Positions 52,280 through 62,197 of a stretch of 64,000 nucleotides of DNA are shown piece by piece. This DNA comes from Mucilaginibacter defluvii (lineage in GTDB: Bacteria; Bacteroidota; Bacteroidia; Sphingobacteriales; Sphingobacteriaceae), in assembly GCF_039543225.1 (NCBI RefSeq), contig NZ_BAABJI010000002.1:620001-684000 (forward strand), given 5' to 3'. The position numbers were made by a program, and so were the translations under genes. The notes below the pieces were generated by a model. The model worked only from the letters and a program-made list of their open reading frames with translations. It did not search any database and was not told the DNA's origin. Every line of letters begins with the position of its first letter. Within the stretch, counting starts at the first letter, position 1.

Positions 52280-55200
52280 TTATAAGTCAATCCCGAAACT
52301 GAATGTGTAGAACGGCGTAAGCGGATAGCGCCCGTTGTCAAGGCCTATAGCCTGGTTAGTAGCCTGCGCATCACGGCCTACATATGAGCCCACTTCAGGG
52401 TCAAGACCTTTGTAACCGGTTATGGTGGCCAGGTTTTGTACACCGAAAGCAAGGCGCGCACCGCGAACAAATTTTTGCTTAGCCAAAAAAGCGGCCGGCA
52501 CATTGTATGACAGGGTTACGTTTTTTAGCCTGATAAATGAACCATCCTCTACCCATTTATCAGTAATACGGGCGTAGTTGCCGTTTGGCCCGAATGATAT
52601 CCTGGCAACGTTGGTTCCCGGGTTGGCCAGCGAGGCCGAGCCATCAGCATTGGTTACCGGACGTGCATAATTCATGGCGTTAACCAGCATATTACGGCTC
52701 AGATTGATATTGTTAGGGTTTGAATTTGCCCGTGCCAAATAATTATATACATCATTACCATAAGCGGCTGTTACCAGTACGCTGAGGTTGAAGTTTTTGT
52801 ACGAGAAGTTGTTGGTGAAACCGGCATACAGTTTAGGCCACGGGTTACCAATGTTGGTAAGGTCATTTACGTCAATTTTACCATCACCGTTAATATCCTT
52901 GTACTTTACATCGCCAACCCAAACACCATTAACTTCGGCGGTTGGCAACCTGTTGCCGTTGTTATCAACCGGCACGGCGCTGCTGTTAATCTCGTCAACC
53001 GATTGAAACAAGCCTTCTTCAATATATCCCTGGAATAACCACGGCGCTGAGCCTACGGCTGATTTTTGCGTCCAGTTATCTAACCACCACGATGTACGTG
53101 AAATAAACGCCGACTCACTATTGAGTTTTTTGATAACGGTTTTAAAGTGCGATATGTTAAAGTTGGTGTTCCATGTAAAATCCTTATTAGTGATGTTAGT
53201 GGTATTTAATGTTATACCCCAGCCTTTGTTTGATAAGGTACCAATGTTTACCAGCGGAGCGCCAACAGCGCCTGTACCGTTAGTACCCATATACCAAGGC
53301 AGCGAAAGATCCATTAACAGGTTGCTGGTTTGTTTATCATAATAATCGGCTTCGAGGGTAATACGGTCTTTAAACAAACCGATGTTCAGGCCAACGTTGT
53401 AGGTACGCGTTTCTTCCCACTTCAAGTTCGGGTTAGCAAATTTGCTTGGTAAAAAGCCGGTACTTGTTGGCGTTGCACCGGGTGCCAAAGGCGAATAAAT
53501 ACCGGCGCCGCCACCCTGGTTGCCGGTTAAGCCGGTTTCAACACGTAATTTTAACTCATTGATAGCTGATACATTCCAGAACTCCTCGTTAGTAATACGC
53601 CAGGCTGCCGATACCGAAGGGAAATATCCCCAAACATTCTCTGACCCGAAGTTGGATGAACCGTCTGCACGTATGGCTCCTGAAACGATGTAGCGGTCGG
53701 CATAGTTATAGTTCAACCTGGCCAGGAATGACTCTAAAGCCCAATGCCCTGATCCGCCGCCGTTACTTGCCGTGTTGGGATCACCTGCCTCAATATCAAA
53801 TATATCGTTGGTTAAAAACCCAGTTCGGCGTGCCGACAGGTTTTTCCATGTACCGGCCTGCGCCTCGTGGCTGGCTATCAGGTTAAAGTTATGCCTGCCA
53901 AAGCTTTTGTTATACTCCAGCAACTGGTTCCAATTCCAATATGTATTTGAACCTGTACCGTTGGTAAAAGCAGCGGTAACATTCTCTGCCCAGCCAATTT
54001 TGTAGGTAGGTATATAGTTCTGCGATTCAGAGTAACCAACGTTTGTAGTTAACGATGTTTTGAAATGCAGTTCGGGCAATATTTTTACATCGGCCCTTAA
54101 ACCACCGCGAAATTCGCGCCTTAAAAAGTTGTTGGTTACCAGGTTGGCAATAGCAACCGGGTTAACCGGCGCAAACTGGTTGGCACCATTATTCAAATCG
54201 CCACCGCCCCATGAACCATCTATGTTTTTAACAGGTATTTGCGGTGTTAGCTGAATACCGTTGGATATTAGATTTTCCTGGCTGGTTGTCAGGTTCTCTT
54301 TGGTTTGGCTAAAGTTAAGATCGGTACCAAATGTTAACCATTCCTTGGCCTTGCTATCCATATTTAAGCGTGCAGAGTAGCGTTTGAAGCCCGAACCTGC
54401 TGCAACACCCTTTTGGTCAAGGTAATCGCCTGATAAATAGTACTTGGTTTTCTCGGTACCACCGCTAAGGCTCAATGTATGATTTTGGCGCGCGCTGTTG
54501 CCGAAAAGCTCATCCTGCCAGTTAGTACCCTTACCCAGTAATGACGGATCAAGAAATTCAAGCGGTGTTTCGCCACCGGCAATAGCATGGTACTCCTTAA
54601 CCATTTGCGCATACTGCCTTAAATCCATCACATCCAGATGTTTGGGGGCGGTTTGCAAGCCATATTGATAATTGTAAGTAAGCTTAACATCGCCCGCTTT
54701 ACCTCTTTTGGTAGTGATCAACACAACACCGTTAGTAGCACGTGAGCCGTATAATGACGTGGCTGCCGGGCCTTGCAGTACCTGTATATCCTCAATATCA
54801 GCCGGGTTTATACCCGCGAGCGGGTTGCTTGAGCTTTGCGGGCCAAAACCGATTTGCGTTGGCGCTATTTGTATATCATCAATAACATATAGCGGATCGG
54901 TAGCGCCATTGATGGTACTCACGCCACGGATATTGATTGACATGCCCCCACCCGGCTGCCCCGAATTTTGTGTAACGTAAACACCCGCCGAACGGCCCTG
55001 CAGCGCCTGCTCAACCGTAGTATTTACCGTGCGATTAAGCTCTTTGGCTGAGATAGATGTTTGCGCACTTGATAAGTTGGCCTTTTTGGCGCTGCCGTAG
55101 GCAACCTTTACCACAACTTCTTCTAACGATGTTGCTGATGGTTTCAGGTAAACATTAACGTTTGTTTTTCCGGCGATGGAAATTTGTTGTTTTTCCATCC

Positions 55201-55435
55201 CTAAAAAGGTTATGGTTAAACTGTTACCGGCGGCCGGGGCATTAATGGAAAAAGCGCCCATTTTGTTGGTAGCAACAGATACTGTAGTACCGGTAACCGT
55301 AACGGTGGCGCCGGGGAGCGCCTCGCCGTTCGGATCAGTAACCGTACCGGTTATTACCCGGTTCTGCGCATAAGCGCCTATGGAAACACAGGCAAGCAAA
55401 CACAGCATAAAAATACTTCGTAAAATTTGTAGCAT
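52280..55435 (-). CDS. SusC/RagA family TonB-linked outer-membrane transporter
   Basis: A 1051-residue protein. The signal peptide (LLACVSIGAYAQ) is followed by a carboxypeptidase-like domain (VITGTVTDPNGEALPGATVTV), then the plug with the SusC signatures GVYVTQNSGQPGGGMSINIRG and IEDIQVLQGPAATSLYGSRA (ending NGVVLITTKRGK). The barrel includes the C-terminal YPLTPFYTFSFGIDL. It imports oligosaccharides with SusD. It is the first gene of the leftward PUL operon and diverges from HTCS 2. Confidence 0.96.
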   Translation of the reverse strand: MLQILRSIFMLCLLACVSIGAYAQNRVITGTVTDPNGEALPGATVTVTGTTVSVATNKMGAFSINAPAAGNSLTITFLGMEKQQISIAGKTNVNVYLKPSATSLEEVVVKVAYGSAKKANLSSAQTSISAKELNRTVNTTVEQALQGRSAGVYVTQNSGQPGGGMSINIRGVSTINGATDPLYVIDDIQIAPTQIGFGPQSSSNPLAGINPADIEDIQVLQGPAATSLYGSRATNGVVLITTKRGKAGDVKLTYNYQYGLQTAPKHLDVMDLRQYAQMVKEYHAIAGGETPLEFLDPSLLGKGTNWQDELFGNSARQNHTLSLSGGTEKTKYYLSGDYLDQKGVAAGSGFKRYSARLNMDSKAKEWLTFGTDLNFSQTKENLTTSQENLISNGIQLTPQIPVKNIDGSWGGGDLNNGANQFAPVNPVAIANLVTNNFLRREFRGGLRADVKILPELHFKTSLTTNVGYSESQNYIPTYKIGWAENVTAAFTNGTGSNTYWNWNQLLEYNKSFGRHNFNLIASHEAQAGTWKNLSARRTGFLTNDIFDIEAGDPNTASNGGGSGHWALESFLARLNYNYADRYIVSGAIRADGSSNFGSENVWGYFPSVSAAWRITNEEFWNVSAINELKLRVETGLTGNQGGGAGIYSPLAPGATPTSTGFLPSKFANPNLKWEETRTYNVGLNIGLFKDRITLEADYYDKQTSNLLMDLSLPWYMGTNGTGAVGAPLVNIGTLSNKGWGITLNTTNITNKDFTWNTNFNISHFKTVIKKLNSESAFISRTSWWLDNWTQKSAVGSAPWLFQGYIEEGLFQSVDEINSSAVPVDNNGNRLPTAEVNGVWVGDVKYKDINGDGKIDVNDLTNIGNPWPKLYAGFTNNFSYKNFNLSVLVTAAYGNDVYNYLARANSNPNNINLSRNMLVNAMNYARPVTNADGSASLANPGTNVARISFGPNGNYARITDKWVEDGSFIRLKNVTLSYNVPAAFLAKQKFVRGARLAFGVQNLATITGYKGLDPEVGSYVGRDAQATNQAIGLDNGRYPLTPFYTFSFGIDL

Positions 55436-56202
55436 GGTTAATTAATTAGGTTTATTGGATATATAGCACAAGCATGGTTTTGTCACCACGCTATAATTGG
55501 CTTTGGCGTTACTGATTTATGAAGTGAAGGCGCATTACACAATGCGCAGTGAAAATAACGGCGAATTTAAAACGCATGACTGTCAAAATCAATCGCAAAT
55601 TTGAGCACAGTTATTTGGTAGTAACAGTTTTTACCATAGTTGTTGTGTTTATTAAGAAATCGGTTTATAAAAATTGGTCGGCAATGCGAAACAGGATTCA
55701 TCGCATTTACTGTTGCTGAAATTATAATGCGTACTAATTATTGTATACAAGTAATGTAAATATTAATAAAACAAATGTTAACCGTAAATAATTAATTGAT
55801 ATACAATAATTTATCAATAAAAACATATACTTCACACCCTTAAAATGCGCATACATATAAGCATTAATTACTTATCAATGAGTGCCTTTTAGATTAAACC
55901 CTTCATATCAGTCCAATACCAAAACAGGCGGATTTGTGTCACTATTTACTTCAGTTTCACACAACTTTTACTTATCAAAATATGACAGACAGCATTGCTA
56001 TACATCCTTGCCGGTCAATTCAGTTTAACAGATCGCCTAACACACGATTAACTAACTACACAGCGTAGATTTTTACAAAAAATCGGCATACAATTAGGTA
56101 TTAACAATTAGATTATATTGTTTTGGATAAAATTCCAAGCGCGATATCGAATAATGTGCGCTTTATAAACCGTTCATAACATTACCGATAGCTCGTTTAA
56201 TT
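55436..56202. other. Divergent promoter region, susC / HTCS 2
   Basis: About 770 AT-rich bases without a gene. It must carry the PUL operon promoter and HTCS binding sites. I saw no obvious direct repeat that I could assign to the AraC-type domains, and no -33/-7 pair of good quality. Confidence 0.45.
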
Positions 56203-59200
56203 ATGTTTAAACCCGTTGCGAGGCTGGTGCTGCTTTTTTGCATGTTTGTATTATTAGGTAAGAGCTATGCGCAAACCAATGTGCAGTTCACGCATCTTAC
56301 TACGCTTAATGGTTTATCGCAAAGCAAGGTAAATTGTATTTTGAAGGATAAGTTGGGCTTTATGTGGTTTGGCACCCAAAATGGGCTTAATAGGTACGAT
56401 GGCTACAGTTTTAAGGTTTATCAGCACAATTTAAAAGATAGCACAAGCATAGCCGGAAATAACATAAATTGCCTTTTTGAGGATAGTAACGGCGACTTAT
56501 GGATAGGCACGAGCGATGGCGGGCTGGTGCTGTATGATCGCGGTAAGGATGCCTTTATTCCGGTAGGCGTCAAGGGGCCTAAAGGAACTTTAATAAGCGA
56601 CCTGGCCATAACCGCAATATATGAAGACCGTCAAAAAAATTTTTGGGTGGGTACATTTAACAAGCTGAATTTGTTAAACCGTAAAACTGGGCAGGTAAAA
56701 CAATTTGACGCAAGGTCAGGCAGTTTGTCAAACAACACCATCAATTGCGTATATCAGGATAGAAAAAACAGGTTGTGGGTAGGAACTGCCGGGGGCCTTA
56801 ACCTATTGAATCCTAAAACAGGCAGGTGTAAAACTTTTTTAAATAATAGTAACGATGCAACCAGCCTGAGCGACAATAAGGTTAATTGCATAAACCAGGA
56901 TGCTTCGGGAAACCTTTGGGTAGGCACTAATGCCGGACTTAACAAGCTAAGCGCAGATGGTAGAAAGTTTGAAGTATACAAAAATGCGCCCAACAACAAT
57001 AAAACCCTGAGCAACAATGTAGTTAACGCGATAAGTAACGATGGGGCCAAAAAGTTGTGGGTAGCAACAGAAAGCGCGCTCGATCATTTTGAGCTATCAT
57101 CAAAAACATTCACGCATTACCAGGAATTGCCTTTTGATGAACGGTCACTAAGTCACAGTTCGGTATATTCTCTATTAGTTGATAATGTGGGTATTTTATG
57201 GGTGGGCACTTATAACGGTGGCATAAACAAGTACGACAAAAACGAAACCAGCTTTAAACTATACCGTAATTTTAATAACGAAAACCTGAACACCAATACC
57301 GTAAGCTCCTTTGCCGAAGAGGCTGATGGTGATGTTTGGGTAGGCACCGATGGTGGTGGCTTATATCATTGGCAGCGTAAAAACAATTGGTTTACAGGCT
57401 TTAACCCGCAATCAAAGCAACATTATTTCCCCTCTCTTTCTGTTTTGGCGCTTAAGCTATCGGCTGATAGAAAGATTTTGTGGGCAGGTACTTATGGCAA
57501 CGGATTGATCAAAATGGATCTTAGCACCATGCATCCCGTATTTTATAATACCGGGCTAAAGAACAATGCTGTATATACTTTGATAGAAGACCAGCAAGGC
57601 AACATTTGGGCCGGTACCAACGGCGGCGGGGTAAGTATGCTTGATCCGGCTACCGGCAAGTTTAAAAATTACATGTATACCCAATATGGCCAAAGCATCA
57701 GCAGTAATTTCGTCAGGAGTTTGTGTGAAGATGCTGACGGAAACATCTGGATAGGTACCTACTCCGGTGGCCTGAATATGCTTAACCATAAAACCGGCAA
57801 ATTCACCTATTATAACACGCTTAACAGTGGCCTGCAAAGCGATATTATTTACGCTATTTACCAGGATAAACAAAAAAACATATGGGTTGGCACCATGGGT
57901 GGCGGCCTGCATTTATTTGATAATGCTACCCACCGCTTTAAGCCCTTCAACAGATCAAACGGACTTGCCGGTAATATTATTAATTCGATTAGTGAGGATA
58001 AAAACGGCACGCTGTGGATCAGTACCGACAATGGCATTAATCAGTATGATTCGCGTACCAAAAAATTCAAAACGTTTACAGTGCTTAACGGCCTGCAAGG
58101 CAACGAGTTTTTTTTAGGGGCAGGGATCACGTTAAATAACAATGATTTATTGTTTGGCGGGCTTAATGGTTTCAATCTGATTGATCCTAATGAAATAAAA
58201 ATCAACCGGCACATTCCGCCAGTTGTAATAACCGATTTTTTGCTGTTTAACAAATCGGTACCCGTAGCCAACAAGAACTCTCCGCTTCAACTCAATATTA
58301 ACGAAACGCGCGAGATCGAGCTTTCTCATAATCAGTCGGTATTTACTATAGAATTTGCCGCGCTGAATTATACCATCCCTCAAAAAAACCGGTATGCCTA
58401 TCGCCTTGAAGGATTTGACAGGCGATGGAATCACATAAAAAATGAAAGAAAGGTTACCTATACCAACCTTGATCCGGGCGATTACACCTTCAGGGTGATA
58501 GCCTCAAATAATGATGGCATTTGGAACAGGCAGGGCGCATCCATTAAAATAATTATCAAGCCCCCGTTTTGGAAAACCAATACCGCTTACCTTATATATA
58601 TAGCGGCTATTGCCGGTATTTTGTATGCCATCTACCGCGAAATAGTATCGAGGGAGAAGCTGAAAAGTGAAATTGAATATCAAAAATTAACAGCAGGCAA
58701 AATACAGGAGTTAAATCAATTAAAGCTTAACTTTTTCACCAATATATCGCACGAGCTACGAACGCCTTTATCGCTGATCATTGACCCTATCCGCAAAATT
58801 TCCACAGGTGATATCAGTGTTGAAAAAGTAAATTCATACAGTGCGCTGGCTTATAAAAATGCGTTAAGGCTAATGGCCCTGGTAAACCAACTGCTCGATT
58901 TTAGAAAACTCGAAAGTGGCAATATGCACCCCGATCTGAAAAGAGTGCGTGTGGCAGCATTGGTTTCGGATGTATTTGACAATTTTAGTTTGAAAGCCAA
59001 CGAGCGTAACATCCAATATTCACTCCGGATAGACGATAACGTCACCTACGCCTGGCTCGACAGCGATAAGCTGCATAAAATATTAACCAACCTGCTTGCT
59101 AACGCCTTTAAACACACGCCCGATAACGGAACGGTGACGGTGTTTGTAAAACAAATAAACGTAAACAACACGGAATTTATTGAGATACATGTTACCGACA

Positions 59201-60276
59201 CCGGGATAGGCATACCGGAGCAGTTCCAGGAAAAGATATTTAACATTTTTTACCAGGTAAAGGGCACCCAACGTTTTGCCAAGGAATCAAGCGGTATAGG
59301 CCTGGCGCTCACAAAGGAATTGGTTACCATGCACAACGGCAATATCAGGGTTGAAAGTGAAGAAGGCAAAGGCACTGATTTTATTGTGCAGATACCTGTC
59401 GGCTTAGGGTTGGATGATGAGCATGAAAATATCTCTGAACCTAAAACAGAACAAGCCTACGAACATGAAGAGCAAACCGCTTTGCTGATTATACCTGACA
59501 CCGTTAATGCTCATGCACCTGTTATTTTGGTGGTTGAGGATAATGAAACCCTGCGCCATTACATTACACAGGAACTGTCGGAAACTTACCAGGTATACCA
59601 GGCGTGCGACGGCTTGGAAGGCTACGAAATGGCCTTGCACATTGTGCCCGACCTGGTGATAAGCGATATACTTATGCCCGGCCATGATGGGCTCGAACTT
59701 TGCCATAAACTTAAAACAGACGAAAAAACCAGCCATATACCCGTTATACTTTTAACAGCACGACAAACCGAAGAGAACCGGATCGAAGGCTACACAACAG
59801 GGGCTGACGCGTACATTGCCAAGCCTTATAACTCCGCTTTGCTTAAAGTGAGGATACAGAACATACTGGATTCGCGCAAAAAACTGCGCGAATTGTACAG
59901 CACCAAAATTGAAGAAAAGCATGTGCAAACTGAACTATCCCCTATTGATAAGCAATTCCTGAAAAAGGCGGTCAAAATTGTGGAGGATAACATAGCGGAT
60001 ATTGATTTTGATATTGACACCCTTGCTGAACGCCTGCAAATGAGCCGCAGGCAACTCTACCGAAAAATAAGCGCGCTTACAGACAAAACGGTACATGATT
60101 TTGTAACGGACATACGGATGGAGAAAGCGGCCACGCTGTTATTGAGCGGTGAGTTTACCATAGCCGAAGTAGCTTATAAAGTAGGCTTTTCTGAACCTGC
60201 CAATTTCAGCCGCTCGTTTTCAAAAAAGTATGGTATAAGCCCTAAAAACTATGTGATCGGCAAAAGCAAGTTATAA
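56203..60276 (+). CDS. Hybrid two-component system sensor/regulator 2 (HTCS)
   Basis: A 1357-residue protein with the same layout as HTCS 1. Signal peptide (LLGKSYAQ) and Reg_prop propeller (LWIGTSDGGLVLYDRGKD, IWVGTMGGGLHLFDN) are followed by Y_Y_Y (FAALNYTIPQKNRYAYRLEGFD), one membrane helix at about 795 and HisKA (FFTNISHELRTPLSLIIDPI). HATPase (ILTNLLANAFKHTPDNG), receiver (VILVVEDNETLRHYI, LVISDILMPGHDG, YIAKPY) and AraC HTH (LAERLQMSRRQLYRKISAL, VGFSEPANFSRSFSKKYG) complete it. It diverges from susC, the usual position for the cognate PUL regulator. It is clearly paralogous to, but not a recent copy of, HTCS 1. Confidence 0.95.
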   Translation: MFKPVARLVLLFCMFVLLGKSYAQTNVQFTHLTTLNGLSQSKVNCILKDKLGFMWFGTQNGLNRYDGYSFKVYQHNLKDSTSIAGNNINCLFEDSNGDLWIGTSDGGLVLYDRGKDAFIPVGVKGPKGTLISDLAITAIYEDRQKNFWVGTFNKLNLLNRKTGQVKQFDARSGSLSNNTINCVYQDRKNRLWVGTAGGLNLLNPKTGRCKTFLNNSNDATSLSDNKVNCINQDASGNLWVGTNAGLNKLSADGRKFEVYKNAPNNNKTLSNNVVNAISNDGAKKLWVATESALDHFELSSKTFTHYQELPFDERSLSHSSVYSLLVDNVGILWVGTYNGGINKYDKNETSFKLYRNFNNENLNTNTVSSFAEEADGDVWVGTDGGGLYHWQRKNNWFTGFNPQSKQHYFPSLSVLALKLSADRKILWAGTYGNGLIKMDLSTMHPVFYNTGLKNNAVYTLIEDQQGNIWAGTNGGGVSMLDPATGKFKNYMYTQYGQSISSNFVRSLCEDADGNIWIGTYSGGLNMLNHKTGKFTYYNTLNSGLQSDIIYAIYQDKQKNIWVGTMGGGLHLFDNATHRFKPFNRSNGLAGNIINSISEDKNGTLWISTDNGINQYDSRTKKFKTFTVLNGLQGNEFFLGAGITLNNNDLLFGGLNGFNLIDPNEIKINRHIPPVVITDFLLFNKSVPVANKNSPLQLNINETREIELSHNQSVFTIEFAALNYTIPQKNRYAYRLEGFDRRWNHIKNERKVTYTNLDPGDYTFRVIASNNDGIWNRQGASIKIIIKPPFWKTNTAYLIYIAAIAGILYAIYREIVSREKLKSEIEYQKLTAGKIQELNQLKLNFFTNISHELRTPLSLIIDPIRKISTGDISVEKVNSYSALAYKNALRLMALVNQLLDFRKLESGNMHPDLKRVRVAALVSDVFDNFSLKANERNIQYSLRIDDNVTYAWLDSDKLHKILTNLLANAFKHTPDNGTVTVFVKQINVNNTEFIEIHVTDTGIGIPEQFQEKIFNIFYQVKGTQRFAKESSGIGLALTKELVTMHNGNIRVESEEGKGTDFIVQIPVGLGLDDEHENISEPKTEQAYEHEEQTALLIIPDTVNAHAPVILVVEDNETLRHYITQELSETYQVYQACDGLEGYEMALHIVPDLVISDILMPGHDGLELCHKLKTDEKTSHIPVILLTARQTEENRIEGYTTGADAYIAKPYNSALLKVRIQNILDSRKKLRELYSTKIEEKHVQTELSPIDKQFLKKAVKIVEDNIADIDFDIDTLAERLQMSRRQLYRKISALTDKTVHDFVTDIRMEKAATLLLSGEFTIAEVAYKVGFSEPANFSRSFSKKYGISPKNYVIGKSKL

Positions 60277-60409
60277 TTGTAGCTATAACGCATTTTAGGG
60301 CATTAAATGATACGTTTTTGCACGGCGTGATAATTTGGTTGGCTGTTTATTTTGATAGTATTGCAGCGTGCTACACCATATTTTAAGCCGATTATTACCT
60401 GTATATATT

Positions 60410-62143
60410 ATGCGACTATTGAATACCTGCACACTGATGTGCCTTTGGGTTATTGCTGCCGTATCGTGCAAAAAAGAAAGCAAACCCGCCGATGATAAAA
60501 AAGTTGATCCTCCAATAGATCCGGTTACGCAGGTAGTGCCTGTTGATGACCCGGAAACGGCAAAAACGATTGGTTTTTTTGCTGATGAATGGTCTGCACG
60601 GCAATTTACCACGCCCGACTATGCCGAAGCTTCTATTCCTACCCAAGCTGCAGGAACGGTCACCATTGACGCTTCATCAGTGATCACCAGGATACCGCGC
60701 ACCATTTTTGGGCATAACGCGGTGTGGTGGATGGGGCCGCTACCGGCGCAGGCTGTAACCGATGTAAAAAATCTGAACGCCGGTACTATTCGTTTCCCCG
60801 GCGGAAACTCCGCCAATAATTATTTTTGGAATGAAGAAGAAGGCCACCTCCCGGATGATGTGCCAAACACCGCTGTAAATGAAAATGGTGTTACCCAGCC
60901 TGCCAGTTATCTATATGGCAAAACAAACCTCAACTGGCAGTTCAACCTTAATAATTATTATGAGCTATTACAAAGCACTAACTCAAAAGGTATAATTTCT
61001 GTAAATTATTCGTACGCACGTTACAGTACATCAGCCACGCCGGTAGCTAATGCTGCGCATCTGGCAGCCCAATGGATACGTTTTGATAATGGCCGTACCA
61101 AATACTGGGAAATAGGCAATGAGCATTACGGGAGCTGGCAGGCAGGCTATCGTATAAATAAGGCAGCTAATAAAGACGGCCAGCCTGAGATAATTACCGG
61201 TGAGCTTTATGGAAATCATGCCAATGTGTTTATTGATTCGATGCGCAAAGCAGCGGCAGACATCAATAAAACCATCCATATAGGTGTAGTGCTTTACGAA
61301 GCAGCGGCTACCGAATCATGGCAAACACAAACCACTAAAACCTGGAACGCCGGGGTGCTGAACGCATCAAAAAACAAGGCCGATTTTTATGTGATCCATA
61401 ATTATTACACCAGCAGCGGTAACAAAAACGCTACGGCCATATTAAACTCGGCATCTACCGTAACAACAGAGATGGCACATTTTATGGGGCAGGAGTTTCA
61501 AAAATATGGCGCTACCCCAAAACCTATCGCGCTTGATGAATGGAACATTTTTGCATCAGGCTCCAAGCAGCAGGTATCTAACGTGAGCGGCTTATTTGCC
61601 GTGATAGTGCAGGCGGAGGCTATAAAAAACCAGTATGGCATGGCCGCCCGCTGGGATTTGGTAAACGGCTGGGATAATGGCAACGATCATGGCTTGTTTA
61701 GCGGTGGCGATGAACCGGGTATCCCGAAATGGAACCTCCGGCCATCATTTTACTATATGTACTATTTTCAAAAGCTATTGGGCGATAGGATGATCCCTTC
61801 CGCCGTAACAGGAACTACCGCCGTTAAAAGCTACGCCACAACCTATTCATCCGGCGAAGCTAATGTAAGCCTGGTTAACACATCATCAACAGCGCAAAAT
61901 GTATTGTTGAAGTTTAACAACTTTAATCCGGGCAGCCGTTTTTATTGGTATAGCCTGGAGGGCGGTAATGATAATGGCGAATTTTCGCGCAAGGTAACTG
62001 TGAATGGTAGCGGCACTGCACTCGAGGCAGGCGGCCCTGCAGGTTACAGCTCAATAAAGGCCCGCTCAGCCGCAACTGCAAACGGCATCAGGGTAACCGT
62101 ACCGGCACGGGGCGCGGTATTTGTGGTAGTAAATAAAAAATAG
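60410..62143 (+). CDS. Clan GH-A glycoside hydrolase, GH51-like, lipoprotein
   Basis: A 577-residue protein from the ATG at 60410, which gives an SPII signal (CLWVIAAVSC); an upstream GTG at 60368 is less likely. The (beta/alpha)8 barrel shows IFGHNAVWW, LNAGTIRFPGGNSANNYFW, the acid/base Glu in TKYWEIGNEHYGSW and the nucleophile Glu in IALDEWNIF, the strand-4/strand-7 pair of clan GH-A. A C-terminal beta-sandwich follows (SGEANVSLVNTSSTAQNV). The motifs resemble alpha-L-arabinofuranosidases of GH51, a family that also has endoglucanases. Activity is unassigned. It lies 133 bases after HTCS 2 and just before the GH5 gene. Confidence 0.78.
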   Translation: MRLLNTCTLMCLWVIAAVSCKKESKPADDKKVDPPIDPVTQVVPVDDPETAKTIGFFADEWSARQFTTPDYAEASIPTQAAGTVTIDASSVITRIPRTIFGHNAVWWMGPLPAQAVTDVKNLNAGTIRFPGGNSANNYFWNEEEGHLPDDVPNTAVNENGVTQPASYLYGKTNLNWQFNLNNYYELLQSTNSKGIISVNYSYARYSTSATPVANAAHLAAQWIRFDNGRTKYWEIGNEHYGSWQAGYRINKAANKDGQPEIITGELYGNHANVFIDSMRKAAADINKTIHIGVVLYEAAATESWQTQTTKTWNAGVLNASKNKADFYVIHNYYTSSGNKNATAILNSASTVTTEMAHFMGQEFQKYGATPKPIALDEWNIFASGSKQQVSNVSGLFAVIVQAEAIKNQYGMAARWDLVNGWDNGNDHGLFSGGDEPGIPKWNLRPSFYYMYYFQKLLGDRMIPSAVTGTTAVKSYATTYSSGEANVSLVNTSSTAQNVLLKFNNFNPGSRFYWYSLEGGNDNGEFSRKVTVNGSGTALEAGGPAGYSSIKARSAATANGIRVTVPARGAVFVVVNKK

Positions 62144-62197
62144 GATTTAAGCGGATGCAGGCATATTTTCTATGCACGTTATCCCCCACTACTTTTA

